A stretch of 64,000 nucleotides of DNA. Source: Paraburkholderia aromaticivorans (lineage in GTDB: Bacteria > Pseudomonadota > Gammaproteobacteria > Burkholderiales > Burkholderiaceae). The stretch covers positions 2,418,001 to 2,482,000 of the forward strand of contig NZ_CP051515.1 of the NCBI RefSeq assembly GCF_012689525.1, given 5' to 3'. Shown piece by piece: positions 1 to 8,873 of this stretch (positions are counted from its first letter, which is position 1; every line of letters begins with the position of its first letter). The notes under the pieces are model-generated. The model worked only from the letters and a program-made list of their open reading frames with translations. It did not search any database and had not been told where the DNA came from. The position numbers and the translations under genes were made by a program.

Positions 1-741
1 TTCCTGCAGAGCCTCGAAGCGTTTCAAGGCAAGCATCGGCCGATCCTCACGCATTCGATCGTGGTGGCCGCGCATGGTCCGAAGTTCGAGCAGACGGTCG
101 AGCGCCTGATGCGTCGCCGCCTGCCCTTCCGGATGGCGCAGCGCACGCCGGAAATGCCCTTCGACCGTTTGTGGGTCGGCGTGACACCCGAGCGCCCCGA
201 GTACGAACCTTCCGTCGACGGCGGCCTGTGCATCGAGATCATGCCGATGGAGCCGCTGCAACTGCCGCCGGAAACTTTCGCGACGCCCGCGCCGCAGCCA
301 CGCGATCTGCAACCGGGCCAACTGGTGCGCGTCACCGCGCGCGGCTTTCTCGTGCGCGATCTGGATGACACGCTGCGCCGTTGCTCGGCGAATCTCGACT
401 GGGAACCGGCCGGCGCGGTGGAGACGCTGGTCGGGGAAGGCTACCGGCGCGCACGGATGGGCTTCACGCTGCCCAACAGCGCGTCGCTCGACGTGCTGGA
501 GGCAACCCGCTGGGACGGCGAGGCCGGTCGCTATCTGAATAGCTGGGGCCCGGGACCGTATTTCGTGCGAATCGCGGTGAACGGCCTGCAAGTGAAGGCC
601 GAAGAATTGAAAGCGCGTGGCATCGGCTTCGACTGGGTCGAATCGTCCGAAGCCGTGGGCGGCCGATCGCTGATTCGCATCCACCCTGCCGAGTTGGACG
701 GCCAGCTATTCGAGTTCGAAGAATTTCAGGCGCCCCGCTAA
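1..741 (+). CDS. VOC-family (glyoxalase-fold) protein, 5'-truncated by window edge
   Basis: The reading frame is open from base 1, so the true start lies left of the window; 246 residues are visible, ending in TAA. The C-terminal half (from about residue 110) looks like a glyoxalase/extradiol-dioxygenase (VOC) module, with the strand patterns around VTARGFLVRDLDDTLRR and FVRIAVNGLQVKAEEL and the tail GQLFEFEEF, where a Glu would be a typical VOC metal ligand. The stop abuts the next gene, an enoyl-CoA hydratase, so it probably belongs to the same plus-strand operon. Substrate unknown; members of the fold include isomerases, epimerases and ring-cleavage enzymes. Confidence 0.7.
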   Translation, partial: FLQSLEAFQGKHRPILTHSIVVAAHGPKFEQTVERLMRRRLPFRMAQRTPEMPFDRLWVGVTPERPEYEPSVDGGLCIEIMPMEPLQLPPETFATPAPQPRDLQPGQLVRVTARGFLVRDLDDTLRRCSANLDWEPAGAVETLVGEGYRRARMGFTLPNSASLDVLEATRWDGEAGRYLNSWGPGPYFVRIAVNGLQVKAEELKARGIGFDWVESSEAVGGRSLIRIHPAELDGQLFEFEEFQAPR

Positions 742-771
742 ATGCTGACCACCGACGAGGGGACTTCCACC

Positions 772-1569
772 ATGAATGGGCTGACGATCAATCCCACCGT
801 GCGCATCGAGCGCAGCGGTAAAACTGCGTGGATCGTGCTGAACCGGCCGGAACAGATCAACGCGATCAACGACGAGATTCGCCGTGGCGTGCCGCAGGCG
901 CTGCAACTCCTCGACGCCGATCCCGACGTCCACGTGATCGTGCTGCGCGGCGAAGGCCCGCGCGGTTTCTGCGCGGGCGCGGACATCAAGGAAAAGCGCG
1001 GGCCCGAGTCATCGCTGCAGGTTCGGCGGCGCATGGAACGCTCGCGCTGGATCGAAGCACTCGATCAGGTGCAGAAGCCTGTGCTCGCGGCGTTGCATGG
1101 CTTTTGCATGGGCGGCGGCCTGGAGATCGCGCTCGCCTGCGATATCCGTTTCGCATCGCCCGATACTGTTCTTGCGCTGCCGGAAACCGGCCTCGGCCTG
1201 ATTCCCGGCGGCGGCGGCACGCAGCGTCTTGCGCGCGTGGTCGGCCACGGCCGCGCGCTCGACGTGCTGCTGACCGGCGACCGGATGAGCGCGCAGCAAG
1301 CGAAGGAAATCGGCCTCGTGACGCGTATCTCGGCGACGCCCGAGAGTCTGATCGCCGAAGTGCAGATGCTGGCGGACCGGCTCGCCGCGAAATCGCCGGC
1401 AGCGACGATCTATGTCAAGCAGGCCGCGCGCGCCGCGCTCGAACTCGACCTGCGCCGCGGGCTGGATCGCGAACTCGATCTGTTCGCGCTGCTCGCGCCG
1501 AGCGACGACGTCAAGGAAGCAGCGCTGGCCTTCAAGGAAAAGCGCACCCCTGTTTTTACTGGAGACTGA
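772..1569 (+). CDS. Enoyl-CoA hydratase/isomerase (crotonase family)
   Basis: 265-residue crotonase, normal length, cytosolic. It should hydrate a 2-enoyl-CoA to a 3-hydroxyacyl-CoA in beta-oxidation. The oxyanion-hole stretch RGFCAGADIKE is near residues 64-74. Both catalytic glutamates are present: Glu118 in GGGLEIALACD and Glu138 in the PETGLGLIPGGGGTQRL block. I chose ATG 772 because a GAGGGGA Shine-Dalgarno stretch lies about 9 bases upstream; an ATG at 742, touching the previous stop, would add 10 residues without a good ribosome site. The next gene (SDR) starts 4 bases after the stop, so they are co-transcribed. Confidence 0.9.
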   Translation: MNGLTINPTVRIERSGKTAWIVLNRPEQINAINDEIRRGVPQALQLLDADPDVHVIVLRGEGPRGFCAGADIKEKRGPESSLQVRRRMERSRWIEALDQVQKPVLAALHGFCMGGGLEIALACDIRFASPDTVLALPETGLGLIPGGGGTQRLARVVGHGRALDVLLTGDRMSAQQAKEIGLVTRISATPESLIAEVQMLADRLAAKSPAATIYVKQAARAALELDLRRGLDRELDLFALLAPSDDVKEAALAFKEKRTPVFTGD

Positions 1570-1573
1570 GCAG

Positions 1574-2431
1574 ATGACCAGCGGTATTGGAGGCAACGGC
1601 GGCACGCAGGCGACGGGCAAGCTCGAAGGCAAGGTGGCCATCGTCACCGGCGCGGGCGGCGGACTCGGCGCGGCCTGCGCACGCGGACTCGCGGCGCAAG
1701 GCGCGCGAGTGGCGGTGGTGGATATCGATGAAGAGGCGGCGGTGGCGGTGGCTGCGTCGATCGGGGAACGGGCGATGGGCCTGCGCACCGACGTCTCGTC
1801 CGAGGCCGAGGTCAAGGCGATGGTGGCGGCGGTGCTGGAGCGCTTTGGCCGCATCGACATCCTGCACAACAATGCGGCCGTGCTCGACGCCGCGCAACGC
1901 AGCGGCGACCGCGATGTGTGCAACGTCGAAGTCGAAGCGTGGGATCGCGCCATGGCGGTCAATCTGCGCGGCCCGATGTTGTGTTCGAAGCACGCGATTC
2001 CCGCAATGCTGAAGGTAGGCGGCGGCTCGATCATTCATGCGTCGTCTGGTTTCGGCGCGCAGGGCGATTTCACCTTGAGCGCGTATGCGGCATCGAAGGC
2101 CGGCTTGACGATTCTGAGCAAGTCGATCGCCGCACAGTACGGCAAACAAGGCATCCGCTCGAACACGATCCAGATCGGGCTCGTGGTCGCGGAGAACGGC
2201 GGCGCGCATCCGCTGCCCGACGACATCAAGGCGGTGATTCTCGACGGCCACCTGACGCCCTATCTCGGCGAACCAAAGCATGTGGCGGACGTGGTGTGTT
2301 TTCTCGCTTCGGACGAAGCCGCGTTCATTACCGGCGCGACGCTGCCCGTCGATGGTGGCTTCACGAGCCATGCGCCGACGCTGGCGCCGATGCGTGCGCT
2401 GTTCGCGGCGCGCGGCAGAGAAGCATATTGA
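1574..2431 (+). CDS. Short-chain dehydrogenase/reductase (SDR)
   Basis: 285-residue classical SDR, NAD(P)-dependent alcohol/ketone oxidoreductase. The cofactor motif TGAGGGLG is at residues 25-32, the NNA motif near 99-101, and the catalytic set is intact with Ser157/158, Tyr171 and Lys175 (YAASK). The C-terminus has the usual FITGATLPVDGGF signature. It follows the enoyl-CoA hydratase by 4 bases and overlaps the next gene's start. A 3-hydroxyacyl-CoA or ring-alcohol dehydrogenase role in the catabolic operon is likely; the substrate is not readable from sequence. Confidence 0.9.
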   Translation: MTSGIGGNGGTQATGKLEGKVAIVTGAGGGLGAACARGLAAQGARVAVVDIDEEAAVAVAASIGERAMGLRTDVSSEAEVKAMVAAVLERFGRIDILHNNAAVLDAAQRSGDRDVCNVEVEAWDRAMAVNLRGPMLCSKHAIPAMLKVGGGSIIHASSGFGAQGDFTLSAYAASKAGLTILSKSIAAQYGKQGIRSNTIQIGLVVAENGGAHPLPDDIKAVILDGHLTPYLGEPKHVADVVCFLASDEAAFITGATLPVDGGFTSHAPTLAPMRALFAARGREAY

Positions 2432-3219
2432 GCGCGCTGCCGTCACCGCAGGCGGAGCCGGGCTTCGATGCTTCAGTCACGAAGCCGCCAGCCGCCGGAA
2501 AGCCGACCATCGTGCTGGTGCACGGTGGCCAGCATAGCGGCGCGTGCTGGCAGCCAACGGTCGACGCATTGCGCGCGCTTGATCCTTCAGCGCAGGTACT
2601 CGCCGTCGACCTGCCCGGCCACGGCAACGAACCGGGCGATCTGGCAACGCTGACCATCGCGCAATGCGTCGAGAGCGTGAACGCGCAGATTCAGGCGACA
2701 CGGCCGAGTCGTGTGATGCTGGTCGGACACTCGATGGCGGGAATCACGTTGCCCGGTGTGGCGGCGCGGCTCGGTGCCGCGCTCGTGCAACGGATGGTTT
2801 TCATCGCCTGCTGCATCCCGCCGGACGGCAAGACCGTGCTCGATACCTTGCATGCGCCGATGAACGTGATCGCCTCGCGAGCTGCGCGGCGCACGGCCGT
2901 CAGCGCGCCCTTCCCCGCGTTCATCGCTCGCTGGGTGTTCGCCAACGGCATGACGCGCGAACAGAAACAACGCGTGGTGGCGGGCCTGTGCGCCGAAAGC
3001 ACGCGGGTGACGACCGAACCGGTCGATCGTTCGACATTCCCGCGCGTGCCGATGAGTTGGGTGCTGACGCAACGCGACCGCGCGTTACGGCCGAAGGTGC
3101 AGCGCGAATTCATCGGCAATCTGGGCGGCGTGGATGAAGTCATCGAACTGGACACCTGTCACAACGCGATGATCAGCGAACCGGTGAAGCTGGCGGAGAT
3201 TTTGTTGAGCCGGTGTTGA
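2428..3219 (+). CDS. Alpha/beta hydrolase (esterase-like)
   Basis: About 263 residues. The first in-frame start that fits is a TTG whose last bases overlap the TGA of the upstream SDR (TTGA), preceded by a GAGAAG ribosome site, so translational coupling is likely. The fold is visible from VLVHGGQHSGACW (oxyanion region), the nucleophile elbow GHSMAG with Ser102, and a late catalytic His in DTCHNAM near residue 246. The layout resembles the compact esterase group that includes plant methylesterases and bacterial salicylate-type esterases. It could hydrolyse an ester, lactone or C-C bond of a catabolic intermediate; this is inference. Its 3' end overlaps the convergent MarR gene by 47 bp. Confidence 0.8.
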   Translation: MSALPSPQAEPGFDASVTKPPAAGKPTIVLVHGGQHSGACWQPTVDALRALDPSAQVLAVDLPGHGNEPGDLATLTIAQCVESVNAQIQATRPSRVMLVGHSMAGITLPGVAARLGAALVQRMVFIACCIPPDGKTVLDTLHAPMNVIASRAARRTAVSAPFPAFIARWVFANGMTREQKQRVVAGLCAESTRVTTEPVDRSTFPRVPMSWVLTQRDRALRPKVQREFIGNLGGVDEVIELDTCHNAMISEPVKLAEILLSRC

Positions 3220-3691
3220 GGGTCACGTCGGGCGCTTGCTCCGTGCCCCAGCTTGCCAACGCCCGGGCCAGATTCGCCCTCATCCGATGCAACAAGCCGA
3301 CCAGCATCTCACGCTCGTGAGCATCGAGGCCGGCTAAAGCTTCGTCGGCAACCCGGTCCCCGACGTCCAGCACGTGGACGAGCGCTGCCCGCGCCTTGCC
3401 GGTCGCTTTCACACAGTAAGCCCGCCGGTCTTGCGCATCCGCCGCCCGCACCACCCAGCCGCCTTCGGTCATCCTGTCCAGCAGCCTCGTCAACGAAATC
3501 GGCGAAATCTCGAGCGTCTCGGCAAGCCTCGCCTGATTCGTCTCGCCGTACCAGGACAGATAAGCGAGCACGCGGCTCTGCGCGCGCGTCAAGCCAAGAC
3601 GAGCTTTGGCTCGCTCGTCGAAAAGCCGGCCGCACAGCCGGCCCGCGTCCGTGATCAAAAAGCCCAAGCGATTGTCGTAGCCGTTTTCCAT
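3173..3691 (-). CDS. MarR-family transcriptional regulator
   Basis: 172 residues from the ATG at 3691, with a longer in-frame extension judged unlikely because the protein core begins right there. A winged helix-turn-helix is visible: LTRAQSRVLAYLSW, then ARLAETLEISPISLTRLLDRM as the recognition helix and the wing RAADAQDRRAYCVKAT with the DxR signature of MarR proteins. It is divergent from the DHA2 efflux gene at 3807, the standard arrangement for a MarR repressor of a drug or aromatic-acid pump. The spacer contains a perfect inverted repeat at 3757-3770 that could be its operator. Confidence 0.88.
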   Translation of the reverse strand: MENGYDNRLGFLITDAGRLCGRLFDERAKARLGLTRAQSRVLAYLSWYGETNQARLAETLEISPISLTRLLDRMTEGGWVVRAADAQDRRAYCVKATGKARAALVHVLDVGDRVADEALAGLDAHEREMLVGLLHRMRANLARALASWGTEQAPDVTLNTGSTKSPPASPVR

Positions 3692-3756
3692 GCCGGCGAT
3701 TATACGAGTCGATCTGGTCAAATGTGAACATGACGGCGATATCTGTCTCAATTACA

Positions 3757-3770
3757 ATAAGCACGCTTAT
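3757..3770. promoter_or_regulatory. Candidate MarR operator (perfect inverted repeat)
   Basis: ATAAGC-AC-GCTTAT, 6-bp arms around a 2-bp centre, in the 115-bp spacer between the divergent MarR gene (start 3691) and the efflux pump (start 3807). Its position and AT-rich symmetry suit a MarR dimer. Binding is inferred only. Confidence 0.45.
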
Positions 3771-3806
3771 CATTTTTGCGCGCAACGCGACTGAGACCTC
3801 TACGCT

Positions 3807-5372
3807 ATGGCAGGACATTTGGCAGGACATTCCACGGCACCCGCCCAGCCGCTGCAACCCGGCGCCGGGCTCAACCGACCGCTCATCACCGTGTCGATCA
3901 TGCTGGCCACGCTGATGCAATCACTCGACAGCACGATCGCCAACGTGGCGCTGCCGCACATGCAGGGCGCGCTGTCCGCCTCGCAGGACGAGATCACCTG
4001 GGTGCTGACCTCGTATATCGTTTCCGCTGCGATCGCCACGCCCCTCACCGGCTGGCTCGCCACCCGCTTCGGTGTCAAGCATCTGCTGGCCGCGTCGATC
4101 ACGGGCTTCACGATCGCCTCGGGGCTATGTGGACTCGCGGATTCGTTGCCGCAAATCATCATCGCGCGCTTGCTGCAAGGGATCTTCGGCGCGTCACTGG
4201 TGCCCTTGTCGCAGTCGATCCTGCTCGATATCAATCCACGCGAAAAGCAAGGCCAGGCGATGGCCGTATGGGGCATGGGCGTCATGGTGGGTCCGATTCT
4301 CGGGCCTACGCTCGGTGGCTGGCTCACCGAAAGCTATAACTGGCGCTGGGTGTTCTTCATCAATCTGCCGGTCGGCGCATTCGCGTTGTTCGGCACCCTC
4401 GCCTACCTGCCGGAAAACCGCCGCAAGTTCGGCGAGCGTTTCGATTTTTTCGGCTTCGCCACGCTCAGCCTGGCCGTCGGCGCATTGCAGGCGTTACTCG
4501 ATCGCGGCGAGCAACTGGACTGGTTCAGTTCAATGGAAATTCGCGTCGAAGCGCTACTCGCCGTCATCAGTTTCGCTTTCTTCATTGCCCATACGGCGAC
4601 CGCGGGGCCACGTTCTTTCTTTCGCTATCAGTTGTTGAAGGACCGCAACTTCGTGACGGGTGTGTTCTTCATCTTCGTGGTGGGCGCAGTGATGTACGCC
4701 ACGCGCGCGCTATTGCCACCGATGCTGCAATCACTGATGAATTACGACGCCGCCACCGCCGGCTTCGTCAGCGCGCCGAGCGGCATCGGCACGATGATCG
4801 CCATGATGGTGGTGGGCCGGCTGATCGGCCGTTTCGACGTGCGCGTGCTGCTCGTGACCGGCTTTCTGATCTCGGCGTTCGCGTTGTGGCAGATGACGCA
4901 TTACACGCTGGTGCTGTCGCCATCGGACATTGTCTGGCCGGGCGTGGTGCAAGGTTTCGGCCTCGGCCTCGTGTTCGTGCCGCTCAGTTCCGTCACCTTC
5001 TCCACGCTGTCCGGCGATCTGCGCAGCGACGGCACCGCGATCTACAGCCTGATGCGCAACATTGGCAGCAGTATCGGCATTTCGGTGGTCCAGACCTTCA
5101 TCACGCGCAATACCCAGGTGGTGCACGCATCGCTGGCCACGCATGTGTCGGTGTACGAACCTGTGGTGCAGAGCCAGGTCGATCTGCATTCGCCAGGCGC
5201 TATCGCGCTGCTGGACATGCAGATCACTCAGCAAGCCTCGATGATCGCGTATATCGACGACTTCAAGCTGATGTTCATCGCCACCTTGCTGGTGATTCCG
5301 TTGCTGGCGATCATCCGCCCCGCCCGTCATTCGAGCGCCACACCCGCCGACGCTCATGTCGCGATGGACTAA
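3807..5372 (+). CDS. DHA2-family MFS multidrug efflux permease (EmrB/QacA type)
   Basis: 521-residue integral inner-membrane protein with about 14 hydrophobic segments, the length and topology of the DHA2 (EmrB) branch. The first helix carries the family motif LDSTIANVALPHMQGAL; the motif-C-like helix is VWGMGVMVGPILGPTLGGWLTE. Such proteins export amphipathic or aromatic compounds by proton antiport, often with an EmrA adaptor and an outer-membrane channel; neither partner is adjacent here. Control by the divergent MarR protein is likely. In a resin-acid catabolic island it could protect against the substrate itself, but that is inference. Confidence 0.9.
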   Translation: MAGHLAGHSTAPAQPLQPGAGLNRPLITVSIMLATLMQSLDSTIANVALPHMQGALSASQDEITWVLTSYIVSAAIATPLTGWLATRFGVKHLLAASITGFTIASGLCGLADSLPQIIIARLLQGIFGASLVPLSQSILLDINPREKQGQAMAVWGMGVMVGPILGPTLGGWLTESYNWRWVFFINLPVGAFALFGTLAYLPENRRKFGERFDFFGFATLSLAVGALQALLDRGEQLDWFSSMEIRVEALLAVISFAFFIAHTATAGPRSFFRYQLLKDRNFVTGVFFIFVVGAVMYATRALLPPMLQSLMNYDAATAGFVSAPSGIGTMIAMMVVGRLIGRFDVRVLLVTGFLISAFALWQMTHYTLVLSPSDIVWPGVVQGFGLGLVFVPLSSVTFSTLSGDLRSDGTAIYSLMRNIGSSIGISVVQTFITRNTQVVHASLATHVSVYEPVVQSQVDLHSPGAIALLDMQITQQASMIAYIDDFKLMFIATLLVIPLLAIIRPARHSSATPADAHVAMD

Positions 5373-5407
5373 CCGGCCACGTGAATACCTGGAATCGAAA
5401 AGGTTTA

Positions 5408-5436
5408 TCTGTACATTTATTGCATTTCTGTTTAGA
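5408..5436 (+). promoter_or_regulatory. Island operator motif, site 1 (upstream of SDR 5498)
   Basis: Left half TCTGTACAT, 11-bp spacer containing TGCATTT, right half CTGTTTAGA. It matches the recurring 9-11-9 dyad found at nine promoters in this window (best copy at 27332-27360). It ends 61 bp before the SDR start codon, in promoter position. Confidence 0.6.
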
Positions 5437-5497
5437 TTATAAAAACCAGACACCATTCAGCGGGCCGCCTATCCTCGCGCCCGACATGAGGAGACAT

Positions 5498-6352
5498 ATG
5501 CAAATCGACTTGAGCAGCAAGCGCGTGATCGTCACCGGCGCATCACGCGGCATCGGCCGTGCAATCGCGCGGGCTTTCGCAGCCGAAGGCGCGCGCGTCG
5601 CCATTTGCGCGCGCACCAGTGCCGACGTCGAAGCGGTGGCGGAAGACTTGAAAGCTCGCGGCGCTTCGGCCGTGATTGCGCACTCAGTCGACGTGACCGA
5701 TACCGCGGGCGTCAAACAGTTCGTCGAACACGTGGCGCAAAGCTGGGGCGGCGTCGACGTGCTGATCAACAATGCCGGCCAGGGCCGCGGCGGCAACCTC
5801 GAAACGCTGACGCCGGAACAGATCCTCGAACACGCCAACATCCTGCAAATGGGGCATTTCCGATTCGTGCAGGCGGTCGTGCCGCATATGCGCAAGCAGC
5901 GCTGGGGGCGCATCATCGAGATCAATGCGCTGGCGGGCGTGGTGCCGACGCCGGATGGTATTCCGTCGGTCGTCAATCGCGCGGCCTGTGTGGCGATGTC
6001 GAAATCGCTCGGCATGTCACTCGCGAAAGACAACATTCTCGTCAATACCTTGAACATGGGCTGGATCGACACGGGCCAATGGGACCGCCACTATCGCGAG
6101 ATGCCGCCCGGCTGCACACGCGAGGAGTTCGACCAGATGGTGCTGAAGGTCGTGCCGATCGGCCGCTTCGGCAAGCCGGAAGACGTCGCGGGCATGGCGC
6201 TGTTTCTATCGAGCGATTACGCGAGTTTCATCAGCGCGGCATCGATCGATATCGCCGGCGGCATGGGCGGGCAGATCGCCTACTATCCGACGCTCAAACG
6301 CGACTTCTATGAAGCGGTGAAAGCGCGCGGCGAGGCTGTGGTCGACCAGTAA
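5498..6352 (+). CDS. SDR-family protein with degenerate catalytic residues
   Basis: 284 residues from ATG 5498, preceded by a strong GAGGAG site. The Rossmann motif TGASRGIG (13-20) and NNAG (91-94) are intact, so NAD(P) binding is expected. The catalytic centre is not classical: the usual Ser position reads INALAG (Ala144) and the YxxxK block reads SVVNR, i.e. Ser157 and Arg161 instead of Tyr and Lys. The C-terminal motif SAASIDIAGGMGG is normal. It may use another acid/base, reduce only activated substrates, or act as a partner subunit. An island operator copy (5408-5436) sits upstream, tying it to the pathway. Confidence 0.85.
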   Translation: MQIDLSSKRVIVTGASRGIGRAIARAFAAEGARVAICARTSADVEAVAEDLKARGASAVIAHSVDVTDTAGVKQFVEHVAQSWGGVDVLINNAGQGRGGNLETLTPEQILEHANILQMGHFRFVQAVVPHMRKQRWGRIIEINALAGVVPTPDGIPSVVNRAACVAMSKSLGMSLAKDNILVNTLNMGWIDTGQWDRHYREMPPGCTREEFDQMVLKVVPIGRFGKPEDVAGMALFLSSDYASFISAASIDIAGGMGGQIAYYPTLKRDFYEAVKARGEAVVDQ

Positions 6353-6419
6353 GCGGGCGGCAAACTAGCGCGCTTTCGCGGCGCACGTTTTCAGCACGCT
6401 GCATTCCATGACGTATGAC

Positions 6420-6442
6420 ACCGCCCGCCTCGCGCGGGCGGT
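6420..6442 (+). terminator. GC-rich hairpin after SDR 5498
   Basis: Perfect 9-bp stem ACCGCCCGC / GCGGGCGGT with a CTCGC loop, 67 bases after the SDR stop. It lacks a strong T-run, so it may be a weak or factor-assisted terminator. It also argues against translation starting at an upstream ATG at 6415. Confidence 0.45.
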
Positions 6443-6468
6443 TGTCCATCTGCCTCAGGAGTTCCGCT

Positions 6469-7869
6469 TTGCCCACTGCTTTAACGCCACGGACGCACCA
6501 CGCCTCGTCTTCTGCGACGGCAACAGGTACAACGTCAAGCTATCCCTCGGCCCGATACGCGTGGTACGTCATCGCCGTTCTTTTCGCGGCCACTTTGCTG
6601 TCTCAACTCGACCGTCAACTGCCCGCCCTGCTGGTGCGTCCTTTGCGCAAAGAGTTCGGCATCTCGGATACGGCGTTCAGCTTGCTGCAAGGCTATGCCT
6701 TCGCGATCTTTTACACGCTGGCCGGGTTGCCGCTCGGCCGTCTCGTCGATCGCCGCAACCGCCGCAATCTGATCTTCGTCGCACTGCTGTTCTGGGGCGT
6801 GGCCACTGCGCTATTCGCCTTCGGCCAGAGTTATATGCATCTGCTACTTGCGCGGGTCGGCGTCGGAATCGGCGAGGCCGTGCTCGCGCCGGCTGCCTAT
6901 TCTCTGATCGCCGACTACTTTGCGCCGACGCAGCGTGGCCGGGCAATCGCTGTCTATTACGTTTCGATTGCCATCGGCTCAGGCGCGTCATTGCTGCTCG
7001 GCGGCTGGTTGCTGGCGGAGATTCCGTCGCACGGTCTGGCGATTCCCGGTTTCGGCAGCGTGCCGGCATGGCGCCTCGCGTTTGTGGCGGCCGCGCTGCC
7101 CGCCGTCCCGCTCGCCTTGCTGTTGCTCGTGACGGTGCGCGAACCCGCGCGCCAGGAAATGACCCTGACGGGTACCGGCATCGAGGCGGGCGAGCACGCT
7201 TCTGTCGGTGATTTCGTGCGTTATCTACGCCTGCATGCGACTACGTTTGCCCGCGTGCTGACTTATCCGGCCCTGCTGTCGATCATCGGCTATGGCGCGC
7301 TTGCCTGGGCGCCTGCGTTGTTCGAACGCAGCTTCGGTATGCCGCCTTCACGTTCCGGGCCCTTGCTCGGCCTGATCATTGCCATTGCCGGTGCGGGCGG
7401 CACGCTCGTATGCGGTTTTCTCAGCGATGCATGGAGCGAGCGCGGCGTAACGGCGGCACGTTTTCGGGTCGCGCTGCTCGGCTCAGCGGTGTTCACCCTA
7501 CCGTGCGTACTATGGCCGCTGATGCCGGATGCGCGCCTTGCATTCGCGCTGTTGTTCGTCAGCGTGTTCGGTCTCGGCATTGCGCAGTCGGCGGCGCCCG
7601 CAGCGATCCAGGCGGTCGTGCCCAACCGGATGCGCGGCCAGGCGATTGCCGTGTATCTGCTGTTGGCGGGATTGCTTGGTATTGGTCTTGGGCCGACCGC
7701 CGTTGCGCTCGTCACCGATCACGTCTTTCATCACGACGGCGCTTTGCCCTATGCACTGGCGTGCACGGCGGCGCCCGCCGCGCTGTTCGGATTGTGGTTG
7801 ATCGGCTCGGGCGTGAAGCCGTATGCGCGCACGCTTGCCGCTTTGCACGCTGCGCAGCAGCGTCGGTAA
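6469..7869 (+). CDS. MFS transporter, probable substrate permease
   Basis: About 466 residues with 12 hydrophobic segments. I place the start at TTG 6469, 7 bases after an AGGAG site; an ATG at 6415 would lie inside a hairpin and give an odd polar extension. The MFS signature GLPLGRLVDRRNRRNLI (motif A, cytoplasmic loop 2-3) and the RGRAIAVYYVSIAIGSGASLLLGGW segment place it among the Spns/aromatic-acid-type permeases. An MFS permease is a reported member of the dit clusters (ditE), so uptake of the diterpenoid is a reasonable role. It ends convergent with the ring-cleavage operon. Confidence 0.85.
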   Translation: MPTALTPRTHHASSSATATGTTSSYPSARYAWYVIAVLFAATLLSQLDRQLPALLVRPLRKEFGISDTAFSLLQGYAFAIFYTLAGLPLGRLVDRRNRRNLIFVALLFWGVATALFAFGQSYMHLLLARVGVGIGEAVLAPAAYSLIADYFAPTQRGRAIAVYYVSIAIGSGASLLLGGWLLAEIPSHGLAIPGFGSVPAWRLAFVAAALPAVPLALLLLVTVREPARQEMTLTGTGIEAGEHASVGDFVRYLRLHATTFARVLTYPALLSIIGYGALAWAPALFERSFGMPPSRSGPLLGLIIAIAGAGGTLVCGFLSDAWSERGVTAARFRVALLGSAVFTLPCVLWPLMPDARLAFALLFVSVFGLGIAQSAAPAAIQAVVPNRMRGQAIAVYLLLAGLLGIGLGPTAVALVTDHVFHHDGALPYALACTAAPAALFGLWLIGSGVKPYARTLAALHAAQQRR

Positions 7870-7878
7870 ACAACGAAA

Positions 7879-7910
7879 ACGGCGGCGGAGCGTGAGTGCT
7901 CAGCCGCCGT
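7879..7910. terminator. Hairpin between convergent units
   Basis: ACGGCGGC / GCCGCCGT 8-bp arms enclosing a second short GAGC/GCTC pairing, located between the convergent MFS gene (ends 7869) and FAH gene (ends 7987). It probably serves both directions; there is no clear T-run. Confidence 0.45.
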
Positions 7911-7986
7911 GTGACTCTGGTGCGTATGGTGAGCGATTCACGCTTGCCATTGGCATCCCCCAATCGCGGATGTCAATCTAACCTGT

Positions 7987-8871
7987 TTATTCACCACGCC
8001 CCAATCTGCCGATCGCACGCATCGGCGAGAGCACGCGTTTTGCGCCGATTCGATTCCGCAGCACGCCGATGCGCTCGATCTGCGCTTCGATCACGTCCCC
8101 TGGCTGCAGGAAGCGGCCATCTTCGAGCCCTACGCCGCACGTCGAGCCGGTAAAGACCAGATCCCCCGGCCGCAACGCAATGCGTGCATCCACATAGTTC
8201 AGCAACTCGTCGACCGGAAAAATCATCTGGTCGGTCGTATCGTGCTGACGCTCCTCGCCGTTGATGCGCAAACTCAGCGTCACGCATGGCTGGCCAGGGC
8301 CACCGAACTCATCGAGCGTAGTGATCCACGGGCCGATCGGCGCGGTGCTATCCAGCGCTTTTTGCGTGAACAGATCGAGCGAGCCGAGTTGCTTGCCGGC
8401 ATCGCGCGCGCTGATGTCGTTGCCGACCGTATAGCCGAGCAGACAGGCGCTCGCCTGCGGTTCGTCGCCGAACGCACGCGCGACGACTGCGACCAGCTCG
8501 ACTTCATAGTCGAGCTGATTCGTGACGGCGGGGTATTGAATCTCGCCGCCCGGCGGCACCAGCGCCGATGCGGGCTTGATATAGGCGAGCGTATGCGGCG
8601 GCGCCTGTTTGCGGCCGAGCCGCACCAGATGCGACAAATAGTTCAGGCCGACGCCGAACACCCGCGCCCCGGGATTCACCGGCGGACACAACTGCAATTC
8701 GGCGAGCGGTAAGCGGCGCGCATCGAGTTCGAGCGCCGCACCGCCCTGCTCCGCGACCACCGGCGCCCACACTTCGAATGGCGCACGAATGCGCTGCACC
8801 TCGCGCGCGCTTTCGTCGACCTGGGCCCAGAAACTCTCGCCCGCCGCGTCGCGGACTCTCGCGAGCTTCAT
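7987..8871 (-). CDS. Fumarylacetoacetate hydrolase (FAH)-family protein
   Basis: 294 residues. FAH-fold metal enzymes hydrolyse, hydrate or decarboxylate 2-oxo/1,3-dicarbonyl intermediates. Visible: the substrate loop VFGVGLNYLSHL, the metal-ligand strand DYEVELVAVVARAF and the block GYTVGNDISARD, which hold the acidic ligands of the family. It starts 2 bp after the stop of the extradiol dioxygenase, so it probably acts on the ring-fission product. The dit clusters include an isomerase/decarboxylase of this sort (called ditH as I recall). Last gene of the 10877-7987 operon. Confidence 0.88.
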   Translation of the reverse strand: MKLARVRDAAGESFWAQVDESAREVQRIRAPFEVWAPVVAEQGGAALELDARRLPLAELQLCPPVNPGARVFGVGLNYLSHLVRLGRKQAPPHTLAYIKPASALVPPGGEIQYPAVTNQLDYEVELVAVVARAFGDEPQASACLLGYTVGNDISARDAGKQLGSLDLFTQKALDSTAPIGPWITTLDEFGGPGQPCVTLSLRINGEERQHDTTDQMIFPVDELLNYVDARIALRPGDLVFTGSTCGVGLEDGRFLQPGDVIEAQIERIGVLRNRIGAKRVLSPMRAIGRLGRGE

Positions 8872-8873
8872 GG

